From positions 9,265,605 through 9,325,604 of the forward strand of contig OX442321.1 in the NCBI GenBank assembly GCA_949358305.1: DNA of 60,000 nucleotides, in the 5' to 3' direction. The notes beneath the pieces were generated by a model. The model searched no databases. It was not told the DNA's origin and saw nothing but the letters and a program-made list of their open reading frames with translations. The DNA is from Strigamia acuminata. Lineage: Eukaryota > Arthropoda > Chilopoda > Geophilomorpha > Linotaeniidae. Numbering within the stretch: position 1 is the first letter of the stretch; each line of letters opens with the position of its first letter. A program made the translations under genes and the position numbers. Of this stretch, positions 10,114 through 24,891 are shown one piece after another.

Positions 10114-12665
10114 ATGAAATTGACACCAGGATTATTCTTGCTCATCTGTCGTCTGCTAATTGTGAGTAATAAATCTAAAAATTCACTAATTTTACTTTTA
10201 AAATCAACTTCTTAATTCGAAATTTTTATTTCTATCCTTTTAAACTGTAAGTTTATAATTTTTTAAAAAATATTTTCTGATTTAATACATTGTAATGTTT
10301 AAATTTTATCAACAAATTTCATCAAAATAACACAAATTGATTGAATTCCCATAGAATAACGCCTAGTAACTTCAATTTATTAAATTTCTGAAAAAGTATT
10401 TACAAGTATTTATACAAAACTGAAAATTTGCTCAGATTCTAACATCATTTTCATCAATGACGTTAGTGGAATTTGTGTCCCGGTTCCCTCAACAATTTTT
10501 TTTATCATTATTTTGATAGAGAAGGATGTAAACCTTGACCTCAAGTGGAGCGTGTACGAGGGCACGCGGTCGAAAAATTTTATTTTTTCTCAAACTTATT
10601 TTCCTTTCACTTCCTGGTCGGAAACACAGTCCCAAGGCATTTTTCATGTTTATTTTTTTCTCCAAATGCCCTTTGATGATTCAAGTGACCGGAGCCGGTT
10701 TCACCTCTTACGCAACATTTTTCAACTTTTTTCCCTTCTGTCTGCACTTAACATCCCATTACCACACTATTTACACATTTATTTTTTATTATATTTTAAA
10801 TAAACTAACCTCAAGCACCCTTTGTTGTTTCTTTTTCTCCAATAAACAAGGTATCAACATCCGAAGACTTGCCACCATCAGACGAAACGACTCTTTTCCC
10901 ATCCTCTCACGCGCCATTAAACATTTCCGCAAATCCTTCCGACATACAAAAACAAGATAAAACCGACGCGGCTCAAGTGAAATCTTATGGCATGCTGCCT
11001 AACTACTACCAACAAGGCCCAGCTGCTATTCCCGTGCCTCTGCCCATTCAAATCCAAGGCGGGCCTTTAATGTTGCCATCCGGCGTTCAACAACCCGCTT
11101 ATCTCCAACAACCGATGCAGCCATTGTACCCACAACCATTTTATCAGCAAGCAGGACACAAAAGCGACTCGTTGCCACCGCAACAACAACCGGTTTTGGT
11201 TCAAGTTCCCAACAACGAAGCGTCGAGACAAAACACGCAGTTTTCGCAATTCGTTTCTGAAAACCACGCGAACCATGCAGCGCAGCCCGCCGCGGCAATG
11301 GCGGGCAGCAGCCATTCCGAACAAGTCGTCGCCGCGCCCGACGGTTTAAGTAACCACAAATCGGCAAGTTTGGATATCGATGTACATTTGGAGAATCCCT
11401 CAAACTTAATCGGTATGGGATTTAACAGTTTGTCCAGCGACCAGCACTGGCCTCAACCGACACCGGAAATGCCGAAAATCGTCCAATTGGATGTGAGATG
11501 TGAAAAGAATTTAATGCGGGTCAGCATCGACTTCGACAGACCCTTCAACGGCATCATTTTCAGCAAGGGTCATTACAGATCGGCAAACTGTCTTCACCTT
11601 CGACCGGGTCTCGGACGACAAAGTGTCTCTTTCGATGTTCCGGTCAACGGATGCGGCGTCCAAGGAAATTCCCTAAACGGAATTTACGGCCGAGATTCGT
11701 CCAGCGTCGGCGGGTCCTATTTCGAGAACACAATCGTTGTACAATACGACCCTCAAGTCCAAGAAGTTTGGGACCAAGCAAGACGTCTGCGATGCTCGTG
11801 GCACGACCAGTACGAGAAATCCGTCACTTTCCGACCGTTCGCCGTCGACATGCTGGACGTGGTCCGAGCGGACTTTGCCGGCGACAACGTTGGATGTTGG
11901 ATGCAAATCCAGGCGGGGAAGGGACCGTGGGCACCGGAAGTGTCTGGGATAATCAAGATAGGTCAACCAATGACGATGGTATTGGCGATCAAGGACGACG
12001 AGAATAAGTTCGACATGCTGGTGAGGAATTGCGTGGCTCACGATGGTAAAAGACCTCCGATTCAGTTGGTCGACAATCAGGGTTGTGTTGTCAGGCCAAA
12101 GGTCATGAGTCGATTTACTAAGATAAAGAACTTTGGGTCTTCCGCATCGATTTTGTCGTACGCTTATTTCCAAGCGTTTAAGTTTCCCGACTCCATAGAA
12201 GTTTATTTCCAATGCACGATCCAAATATGTCGTCAACAATGTCCCGAACAATGCTCGCAAACAACCGAGAACGATTTATTGGGCAATTCTAATGTTGTTG
12301 CAGCGCCTTTTACGTTTGGAAAAGGTCGACCTCGAGACGAAAGAGATGTTGGGGGCCAATTAAATGAAGATGAAGACGAGGAAACTCAAGTTGGAGTTAA
12401 AAGAGTCATTCAAGTGGTTTCGGCGGGGGATTTCGCATTTACTCTTGAGAATGCTACAAACTCAGCGACTCTTGTTTACCCGTCAAACCAAGATGATTCG
12501 GGTTACGTCTGCATGTCCACGGCTGGTTTTGCTGCCACTCTTATTCTTTTGCTGTCTCTTCTAATTATAGCGTCACTTTTGTGCACTTTTCTTTGCATCA
12601 GGCAGTACACGTTGTCACGAAATGAGCAAAATCTGCCGGGTTTTATTAAGAAATCAATTAGATAG
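10114..12665 (+). CDS. ZP-domain transmembrane protein 2 (paralogue of ZP protein 1)
   Basis: Two exons, 10114-10161 and 10851-12665, separated by a 689-bp intron, encode 620 residues. Exon 1 is a signal peptide (MKLTPGLFLLICRLLI). Residues of about 60-140 are rich in Pro and Gln, low-complexity and absent from the paralogue. The ZP domain covers about 225-483 and is very close to ZP protein 1 (shared stretches include WMQIQAGKGPWA and RPPIQLVDNQGC). After the domain come an acidic stretch (NEDEDEE), a possible processing site ending VKR, a transmembrane helix at about 575-598 and a short basic tail. The intron that splits the ZP domain in gene 1 (after RCTW) is absent here. The two are tandem duplicates with diverged N-terminal arms; a joint role in apical matrix is an inference. 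Confidence 0.9.
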
Positions 12666-13330
12666 ATCTTGAAATTAGTTTTTTCATGTTAAGTTTTTAT
12701 TTTTGTATGAATTTTTTTGTGCCAGAAAAAAAGTGCAATTAGGGGTAATTTCCAGTAAAGAAAAGAAGAACAAAAAATATAATAATTTATTTGTTGAGGA
12801 AAAATTCAGGTGTTCCTAGTTGTTATTGTGTGCCTAAATTATGTTTGATTTAAAATATATCTAAATCGATGTACAACATTTGTCTTTGTGTTGCTCAAAC
12901 CACTTGATACTGTATTCTGTTAAATATGTTATTTATTATTATTATTATTATTTTTTATTATTATTAATTGACGGAAGTAAAAGTGAAAAACTGTCTTTCC
13001 ATTGATGTTTTACAACATTATTTACTATATAACACACAATCTATATTTTTAGCACAAGCATTTTGTATTTACTGCTCAATTCCACCGAATGGCGCCACCT
13101 AACCATTATTTACACACTTGATCTCGGATCACTTTTTTGATGACGTATCCGCTCCAAAGCGAGGTCGTTGGTACGAAAACGAGGCGCTAGACATATCGGC
13201 TGGCCTGGTCTGGTGTAAGTACCTAATAAGAAAGGGGCAGGTACTTTCCCTGCAAATTACTGAATACCCTCAAGAAATCTTATTGTATCGACCACATCAA
13301 GCTTCGAAGATTTATCTATTAAGTTCTAGC
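12666..13330. other. ZP gene 2 3' UTR and Rab6 upstream region
   Basis: No coding exon was found. A trinucleotide ATT repeat lies at about 12933-12965. The 13090-13100 sequence TGGCGCCACCT is a candidate CTCF-type site read on the minus strand. The Rab6 leader probably starts between 13100 and 13300. Confidence 0.4.
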
Positions 13331-15757
<2,427 letters not shown>

Positions 15758-17035
15758 GACTTTTGCTATTTGGCTTCAAATAATTCTGTTAGTGTCCGCA
15801 CGTCGAGTGTCTGCGCGCATTTGAAACAAAAAAAAAATTATTAAACCCAAGTGTTACCAAATTACGTCCAGCTCAAGAAAGAAGTTTTATGCTGAGTCAA
15901 GAAAAAGCTGCTTTCTTTTACGAACTGATTTAAATCGAAAATTTGACTAAATTAATTTTTAAAACAAAAATTATCTAGTTGTTTGCAGTGCCTGCAGGTT
16001 CTGGTTAGCGTATCCAACTTGTAAATACAAAATGGACGGTTTAAACGGTCTTTTTTTGATATTTTATGTTGTACAAAGGTGAATTTAATACGGGTTGGAA
16101 GAAATCTTAACTAAAAAAACATTAAATTTGAAATTATTGGAGTTTTTTTTCTTCTTTTTTTTTGTTTTTTTGTTTTGTTGCATGGGATGGTTTCTTTTGG
16201 ACTCTAAAAGTTTACTTACCAATTAATTGTCAGCTGTAAATGTCCTACAAAAATGCACAGGGTCTTGTGATTGCAATTATATCACACTCGCAGTAGTATT
16301 TGTACATTTAAAACCATTAAAACGAGCAAAAAACACTGGAATTAGCAGCAATATTGTGGAATTTTTTAATTTTTAATCTGACATTAGTTCTGGGAGTGTG
16401 AAACCAACATGTGATATACAATATATATGTTAATAATAATGCTAGAGAATTTATTAGGATATAAGGGGCTGATTTGTATTTCGTATATTTAGCATGATTT
16501 GTAGAGACAAAAAAGCTCAAGTAAATTTATTATTTTTTTTTTTTAAATTTTTTTTTTTTTATATTTCACTATGCAAATTCAGGGCAAACATGAACACTGA
16601 AATACTACCAAAGTATTTAACATCGGAACAACAATTGGAACACATTTTGGTTATTTTTATTAATAAAAGTCAATAATTAACATGGTTTTTTCTATTATTT
16701 TTTTGTAATTTATTTAACATGTTTGTGTAGCTTTTTTAAAACAACAATTTTTCAATCATGTTAGTACGCTGATGTTCGATTAATGCTAAATGACGTGTAA
16801 ATTGAACCTTTGTGCACTCAGTAAAGCTATGCTGTTTCTTGTCATAATGGTATTTTGTATCAATAATACAAACAAATGATCACACAATTCATCGTAAGCG
16901 AATTGTTGTTCTCATATCAGGTGTTAAAATTCAGACATGGTGATGAAATAACTTCACGTCAGCTCAGATATAAAAATTTAAAAACAAAAAAATTCACAAA
17001 TTCGGAGTAAACTTGTAGTTTCAAAATTCGTACAA
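15758..17035. other. Rab6 long 3' UTR and intergenic DNA
   Basis: AT-rich, with several poly-T runs and no coding exon. The AATAAA at 16662-16667 is the likely Rab6 exon b end. The remainder, 16680-17035, is the upstream region of the next gene; an in-frame TAG about 18 bp before its ATG limits that start. Confidence 0.4.
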
Positions 17036-18899
17036 ATGACCCCTGATCAGTGGAGAGTGATTTTTTATATTCAAGTACTTAAAGGTTACCGAGATGTTCT
17101 ATCTGCCGACTATAAATTACAGAAGGAGAGATATAAAGCGCAAATTGCTGAAAGTAAATACACATTGGAAAATTCAAGATGGGAGTAATTACATTGGATT
17201 GTGTTAGTGCGCGCTGATTCTGATTCCGAAGTTACTGACGAGGATGAAGATAAAGAGGTGATGACGGAAGACCCGGAAGAGGAGGAAATACTTCCACAGA
17301 GCATTGACGACATCGATAAAGCTCTTGAACAACTTCAAGGTATTTTTCGTTTATTCATTTAAATTTTTTAATCTAATTTTTATTGCACGCATTGTAAGCG
17401 GAATTAGAGTTGTCGTCGATGACGGAACCCGAAGTTGAAGAAGAGGAGCAGGTTCAAGGTTCTTTTGTATGTTAAAGTGAAATTAGACTTAATAAAATTA
17501 TTTTTTAATTTAATTTTATAGAGCCGGAAATTGAATATTTGCTTCCAGCTGAGGATGTGGAAAGTGGTAAGAGGCATACGCGATACACGGATACCGTAGT
17601 CATGCACAGCCGAAAGGCCGTTCAGATATTAGAATTTTGGATGTAGAATTGTCTGTGTTTAACGAAACTATTACAAAAAAAATTCTAAAGTTTGTCTAGA
17701 TTTATTCAGTGTAATTGAATATTAGTGTATTTCAATAAAGGGCCAGGGTTGTGCGTGACTACGATTTATATCTGTACCAAACTTAATTTGAATTCGTTTT
17801 TAGGAGATTCTTCAGCTTCTTTTGCCGAATGTTATTACAAATATATATACTTGAATATAATTTAATTATACAATGATTTTACATTATGATGTTTGTCAGT
17901 GAGTTTAATTGATGATGAGGCTTCAGTGGTGGATAATTTAGTCACTTCGACCCCTATGTCACCTATTCCGGCTGGTAATTTTGGCGAATGTTTTAATTTT
18001 TTAGGTTAAATCTTAATTTATTTTTTATTTTTTGTGAAAGATGTTTCATCTAGTAAAAGTTTATCTTTACGGACATGTAAGAACATATGTTTGAGGTGAA
18101 ACTTAAATAATTGCTATGATTTAATCTTACAGCTTTGAAATCAATATCATTATCCGAAGGTATGATGGAAATATTTGTACAGAATGAAGAGTTTACTTTT
18201 TTGTTTTATTATCCAGCTTCTGAGGAAACTGAACAAGTTGGAGAAACTTCACGTTGTGTTAATCAAATAATCTGTCTGGATTTTTTGAAGTAAATTTTTA
18301 TTTCTAAATTTGTTTTATTTTAGTGCAACCATCATCTTCTCCTCCTCCACCTCCCCCGCCATTATTTCCGCATATAATAGTTTTAGGTATCAGTTATTTT
18401 TTACATTTAAATTTCATCGATTGTAAAAAGTAATTTTTTTTTTAATTTTTAGGAAAAACCGAATTAAATATAGTTGGACTAGGCATAATTAGGCTAAAGG
18501 AAAAATCACCACTTTTCGCTCAAATTGGTATTAATTGAAATGTATTCAATTGTATAATAAACGAAAAATAATTTTCTTATTTTTTTTAGACGAATATTGT
18601 GCAACAGATTTTACTAAAATTCCAAGGAAACCTACGATTCAGACACTACCAAAGGGGGAAAGTGAGAAAACATCTATAAGCTTGTGCTCTTTCTTGCTGA
18701 TTAACGAGCATTTTTTATAGCTGGAATTTATGCACGAAGTATTCGACATCCAGAACGACCAAGACACCCGACGTATTCACGGCCAGAATCGCACACATGC
18801 AACTCCTCAGCCCCGTCACCTCAGCCGAGACTTAAAGTGGAAACTTATCCAAATATGGAGGACAATATGGTTGCAGATGATTCTGTTCGGGATCGTTGA
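17036..18899 (+). CDS. Unrecognised protein from 13 short exons, all introns phase 1
   Basis: Exons: 17036-17153, 17208-17339, 17399-17458, 17522-17566, 17804-17830, 17900-17974, 18041-18076, 18133-18159, 18217-18252, 18324-18386, 18453-18527, 18590-18661 and 18721-18899. They total 945 nt, 314 residues. All eleven internal exons are multiples of three (27-132 nt) and all twelve introns are phase 1. The protein starts MTPDQWRVIFYIQVLKGYRD, probably a helical or coiled segment, then becomes very acidic (DEDEDKE, PEEEE). Ser/Thr-rich short segments follow, then a poly-Pro tract (PSSSPPPPPPPLF), then a basic, proline-containing tail. There is no signal peptide or membrane helix, and I recognise no family. 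Donors at 17830 (GTTATT) and 18252 (GTTGTG) are weak. A stop after exon 4 may define a shorter product. Function unknown. Confidence 0.7.
17567..17739 (+). promoter_or_regulatory. Read-through end and internal poly(A) signal after exon 4
   Basis: If the donor at 17566 is not used, the frame continues for 26 codons (GKRHTRYTDTVVMHSRKAVQ and on) to TAG at 17644-17646. AATAAA follows at 17734-17739. This would give a 144-residue product and a complete short transcript. Confidence 0.5.
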
Positions 18900-20602
18900 A
18901 TTAATTTAATCTCATTTTTATCTCAGTCATCTCCCAGGCCACAATCTTCTCGAGTTACGAGATCACCACAGACAAGTTAACTTCTCCTTAGCAATAAGAA
19001 TGCGAGAACACGATTGTTATAAATATAAATATATTTTAAAAAAATAGAAAAACATTTAGAATAAAAACACAAAGTGAATACACTTGAAAACATTTTATAC
19101 TTCTTATTAAAGATCTATTCTCGGAAATATTTGTTCTGCATCCTACGCAGTATCCTGCTGAAGATTTATTTATATATCATGCATTTTCTTATACATAAAT
19201 ACCATAATTATTTCATTTATTTGCTCGACTGCATCATTAATCACAATCTCCGCCTAGTCATTTAGTCCAATTACATAGATTTCAACCTTTTGAATAAAAC
19301 ATCAAATACACTAATAATTTTTTATATTTACTAATCGAATCGATTTCAAACGAAGAAAAAAAAATCATTTCCTTATTTCTTATTTTTATTTTCATAAATA
19401 ATATTTACTTCCCAGAATCACCTACAGGTGGCCAATTTCGTGTTACGTCGGCGTCACGTGAGCTCTGCCTCGACTCATCCTCTTGGGCTCGTCTGTCGTC
19501 TCATCTTTTCCTTCATACGCAGGAATTACATTTGGTGAAGAAATTAACGCGTTAAATACCGATCGTAGTCATCACACGCACCAAACCCCGATCGTTTTGG
19601 ATACATTAAAATAGATATTTGGGTAAGTAAGCGAAGATATAAGTGGAAATTTGCCAATTGAAAAACATAAAGACATACGATGCTGACCTTTAACATGGAC
19701 ATTAAATGTTCATTTCGTGTGAAAAGAAAAGGAAAACGGATGAATCCCGCCTACAACACTTTACCTGCAATCAGTTTAATTGAAATGAAAATACGGGGTC
19801 TGGTATAACGCTGAAATAGTGCAGGAAAATGATCTATTGTACGTTATGTCACCTAATACAACCTAAAACGTTTCTTTTTCTGTCACAAATTGATGAAAAC
19901 ATTAGTTATTATCTAATAAAACACTGCAATTAACAAAGACGAAAAAAAAATTGGAAAAAAAAATTAGTTATTTTTATTTTTTTTCTAGTAAAGTTGTTGT
20001 TTTTTAGGATGGAAAAAGGAAAAAAATATTGATTTATTAATTAACCTGTTGACCACATTTTCTCGTTTTTATGCTTTAATTAACCGACGTTGAGTGGAAA
20101 TATTTTGACTACTAAATATTAAATGTAATTATCGTGCAGGTTTTTGTGTGCAACAGAATTGCACAAGATTACATCTTCGTATAAATAAATACAAAGAAAC
20201 ATATGTACGTAGTAATATTAATTTTTTCTTCTTAGGTTGTTACATAAGTGCAAAAATTTGTTTTTTTTTTAAAAAAAAATTGTTTATATTTAAGATGATG
20301 ACAAATTCCGCGCACGGAACCCGCAGGATGACCAGAATACCGTAAATATAATATTTTTGGCGAAAAAAAATTGAATTAATTGCAATTTAAAATGTTTTTA
20401 GGTGAAAATTATATATAATATAAATATATATATAAGATTACATCCGGCGAAAGAAAAGGGGGTCGCCACCTGCTGAATGAAAATTTCTTTTACTAAGCTG
20501 ACAAAGAAAGGCGTGAATTGAAGCTCGTCGAAGTGGAAACCTTGAAGTTGTTTTTAAATTGGTTTTAGAACATTAACTTTTTCAAAAATTGCTTATTGTA
20601 AG
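18900..20602. other. Intergenic: 3' end of the multi-exon gene and arrestin upstream region
   Basis: AATAAA at 19060-19065 is the likely end of the 13-exon gene. An acceptor-like site at 18926 precedes a short frame ending TAA at 18980, which could be an alternative last exon. From 19400 to 20600 no coding exon was found. A slightly GC-richer patch at 19430-19620 may hold the arrestin promoter. Confidence 0.4.
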
Positions 20603-23029
20603 ATGGAAGACGGAAGCAAGCGGCAAGGAACAAGGTGAAATTAATTGATAAAAGTGAATTCAAAATCTACAGCCAGTTATTCTGGGCATAGTCTTAATCT
20701 GTGTTTAGCATCTTGCATCAAGGTCGGGTTTCTAAGCAACATAAAAGAGGGAATTGTTTTCATTTTATGCTGGTTTGCAGTTCGGATGAATAATTTTTTT
20801 CCCCCATGATGTCATTTTACCAATTGAAATTGATTGCTCTGGAGGGATGGGAGGGCAAAAATGATGTCATTTTTCGGACAAATTAAATTCTACACATTGT
20901 GCGATGAAAATCAATATTAATTGAATTTATATTTTCAGAGTCTTCAAAAAGAGTTCCCCGAATGGAAAGGTGAATTATTACAATTTTGATATTTAAAAAA
21001 AAAAATATTGTATTTATTTTATTTTATTTTTTTTTGTTTAGATAACTGTTTATTTGGGAAAACGAGATTTCGTAGATCATGTCACACATGTTGATCCAAT
21101 AGGTATAACGAAATGTTCTAAATTTAGAATCAGCTGCGAAATATTTATAGCAACTAAAAAAAATTTTTTTTTTTGTTTTAACCAAAATAAATAGATGGTG
21201 TTGTTCTCGTTGATCCCGATTACCTAAAGGAGCGGAAAGTGTTCGGTCACGTGTTGGCTGCATTTCGTTACGGACGTGAAGATTTGGATGTTTTGGGGTT
21301 AACTTTTCGGAAAGATCTGTATTTGGCGTCGGAACAAATATTTCCACCGGATCCCAACATCAAACACCCTCTCACGCGTCTCCAAGAGAGACTTCTCAAG
21401 AAATTAGGACCGAATGCGTATTCGTTTTTCTTTGAGGTAAATTAATGACGCCGGTATGAATTTATTTTCATATTTGGTAAATTTTTTTGTAGCTTCCGCC
21501 TCACTGTCCTGCTTCAGTCACTTTACAACCGGCTCCAGGTGACACTGGCAAAGTAAATATTGAGACTACACGTTTATTTATGAATGAATTGTCGTTATAA
21601 TGTTTAATTATTTAGCCGTGTGGTGTTGATTATGAACTCAAGGCGTATGTTGCTGACACAGCTGAGGATAAACCTCACAAAAGGTTTCGAAATTTTTTTT
21701 TTTTTAAATCTTTTTAATTCAAATTTGAAAATTTTCAGAAATTCCATCCGATTGGCCATCCGAAAAATCATGTATGCTCCGAGTCGGCAGGGAGATCAGC
21801 CGAGTGTAGAAGTTAGCAAGGAATTTATGATGAGTCCAAATAAATTACATCTGGAAGCATCGTTGGATAAAGAAGTAATTTGTTAATCAACTACATCATT
21901 GAGATTTTTTGTATTTACTCTAATATTTTGTCAATTTATCAATTTAGTTGTACCATCATGGGGAAAGTCTAGGCATTAATGTTCACATTGCCAATAATTC
22001 TAATCGAACTGTTAAAAAAATTAAAGTGGCGGGTGAGTTCTTGAAATAATAATTCAAATCAGAATTTAAAAAAAAAAATTGATTTGAGATTCTTATTTGT
22101 TATTCCCGTGTGCTATTTTCTCATGGGTTTATTTATAGCAAAGGAAAGCAGACGTATCTCGAATCAATTTGTGTTGAAAGATTAAACAAACACTTTTTTG
22201 GTGTTAGAACTATAAAATGTTTTATTTTGATGCAGTTCGCCAGTTTGCCGACATCTGTTTGTTCTCAACGGCACAATATAAATGCACAGTTGCCGAGATT
22301 GACAGCGAGTATGTTAATTTTAATTTTAATTTTATTTTTTTTTTAATTTTAAAATATTTAAAAAAAATATTTTTTGTTTTGTTTAGAGACGGTTGTCCCG
22401 TAGGTCCCGGATTTACTCTGTCCAAAGTTTTCTATTTGACCCCACTCCTTGCAAACAACAAGGATAAACGTGGTTTGGCTCTAGACGGTCAACTGAAACA
22501 TGAAGACACAAATCTTGCATCATCCACTATGTAAAAATCGATTAAAATTATAAAAATTCAATTTTATTCCTAATGATAAATGTGCTTCAATATTTTGCAG
22601 AATTACTGATCCAAGCCAGAAAGAAAATTTGGGAATTATTGTACAGTACAAAGTCAAAGTCAAATTATGCTTAGGCCCACTTGGAGGGTAAAGAAATGGA
22701 AATTAAAATCATTTTAAAAACTTCTAACAGTTAAAATTCTACGAAAATAGAGATTTAGTGGCTGAATTGCCTTTCGTTTTGATGAATCCTAAACCAGAAG
22801 ACGATGCAGTTCCGTTTCCTCGGCAACAATCGACACAGAGAATGGAAATGGATAGTGATGCAGTCGACACTAACCTAATCCAATTGGATGGGTAATTTAA
22901 TTTTACAATTTGAAAATTGAAAAATCACTATAACTTTAATAATTTTAAAACGAATCTAGACCCGACGAGGAGGACATTATTTTCGAAGATTTCGCACGAC
23001 TCCGACTGAAGGGTGAAACTGAAGCTTGA
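20603..23029 (+). CDS. Beta-arrestin (non-visual arrestin, kurtz type)
   Basis: Thirteen exons give 409 residues: 20603-20634, 20939-20969, 21042-21102, 21195-21436, 21493-21552, 21616-21683, 21739-21874, 21948-22032, 22236-22308, 22387-22530, 22601-22687, 22751-22891 and 22960-23029. The N-domain begins [20 protein letters not shown], the finger loop reads [12 protein letters not shown], and the C-domain has [14 protein letters not shown]. The tail has a clathrin-box-like LIQLD followed by FEDFARLR, matching the FxxFxxR motif that binds AP2. Arrestins bind phosphorylated G-protein-coupled receptors, stop G-protein signalling and drive endocytosis. The tail motifs mark it as non-visual. It ends LKGETEA, shorter than vertebrate beta-arrestins. 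A/T-rich 3' UTR follows, with AATAAA near 23215-23225. Confidence 0.95.
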
Positions 23030-23728
23030 AGGAAGTCGCACATTTTTTGCTCGCAATTAACGAGATGTACATATTTGCATATTACGGAAACACTTTTATT
23101 CCCATCCATTTTTAATTTTTACTCTGAAATAAGCGCAAGTGCTTTTTCAAGTAGATATGTCATACGAATCGATGAATGTGCGGAAACAACTCGGACGAAT
23201 CTGCATTACGGAAAATAAAATAAAATAAACTAGTCTGCATTGATTTCAATTTTCAAACTGGGGGAAAATAAGTTTGTGCCATCTAATTATAATTATAAAC
23301 GATATTGTTTGTGTAATGTGCGTATTTATTACTATTATAATTCTGTAGTTTAATTGAGAATTTATTACGTAACTTTGATTTTAAGTCACTTTTTTATCAC
23401 CTAAGTTCTGAGTCGAGTTTAGTTGAGTTAGAAGCTAAGTTAACTTCTGTTTATGTATAGTTATTTAATAGTAAAGAGTAAACATTTATGTTTAATGTAA
23501 AACGATATTATAATTTTATATTGTGCTTTGGTCTCGTCTTTATGGTCGTTTAATGGTTTAATTTAATCGAATTGTCTCGACTAACAATTCCATTTTATAA
23601 GATTTTTGCAAATTAGGTTTACTATGATGCATTTAGATGTTTGTACCGATATTATAGTAACTAAACTATCACAGGTGTCGATAATGGAATTTAATTTTTT
23701 TTTTCCAAACCAAAAAAAAGAAGAAAAA

Positions 23729-23771
<43 letters not shown>

Positions 23772-24891
23772 CATACATATATATATATATTCACAAATGT
23801 TTTGCATTGAGAAACATATATGCACTTTTATAATTAGATTTTATAACTTTAAAACATTTCATTCTTTAATTGGACTTTTTCTTTATTGTAAAGCAAATAC
23901 GTGTATGTAAGCTTTGCAATTTCTGTTTTTTTTTTGAAGGAATTTGGTTAAAATGGCAATATTTTTATTAAAATACTTAAAAATAAATTTCTTTGTCACT
24001 ACATTTAAGCTGAAAAATTATTTTACACTTTCTAGATGATGATGTAATTTTAAGATATTACTTCCAATCTTCTGACACAATTAACCGGAAATATCTCACA
24101 TCCAGCGGTTTGATATTCGTTTGAAAAAACATGACTTCAACATTAACAGTGCATGCCTTTGTGATGTTAAGACACGATTTCAGTTTCAAATCCGGTCCGC
24201 CGACGTCAATGGCGCTCCTTAGTTTAAAACAAAAAAAAGGCCCCGCCTCCTCAATTTTGGTACGTCGTTATTTCTTGGTAATACTTCCTCATCTTAGTAT
24301 ATAGTAAATAAGAAGTGCAACACGTGAAAGCTGATTCCAACCCACAATTCCATCCAGACTGAACACCCCAGGTAAATACATCAAAATATAATCACAATTT
24401 TTTTTTTTAATTCTTTAAAAAGGGGAAAGTAGGCCAAATGTGGGGCAATTAAGAATTAACCTATTTTGTCAGGGGAAATGAATTTTAGAGAAATGCCATT
24501 TTATTTTCCTTTCCAAAGTTCATGTCTATACGATGGACCTTTGCACATCCAACTCCTGCAATTAATCACACCATCACCCAACCATGATTCCCCTGTGTGC
24601 TATACATAGACGAGAGAAGTTTATTCATATAACTAAATAGACTTTATTTAGAGGGTTTTTGACCGGTGGAATGGATGTAAAAAAATGCCCAACGTTTTGT
24701 ACACTCGGAGTAAAGGTATAGCTAAATATTTCCCTGTATCTTTCTCATTAAAAAGGGTTGAATTGATAACACGTAGGAAAAAATCTCAGATTGTTCTTTT
24801 GTGATATTTGAAGGTCAAGATGTAATCTCTCTCGGAAAACGAGGGAATTTTAATTTTTATTAATTTATATTTTGTTTAAAAGGTGACGGCC
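23030..24891. other. Arrestin 3' UTR, TA microsatellite and serpin upstream region
   Basis: The arrestin 3' UTR runs to about 23230 or beyond. A likely serpin 5' UTR exon ends at about 24371 (donor GTAAAT), and an acceptor lies at 24881-24882, 9 bp before the serpin ATG. A short frame at 24211-24261 (ATG, 17 codons, then GTACGT) could be a coding first exon of another transcript but has no clear partner. Confidence 0.4.
23728..23790. repeat. TA dinucleotide microsatellite
   Basis: An interrupted run of AT/TA repeats with single G or C interruptions, preceded by an A-rich tract. Confidence 0.9.

Noticed and set aside
11673-12260. 195-codon minus-strand open frame
   Set aside because: Shadow of the strongly coding ZP gene 2 exon on the other strand.
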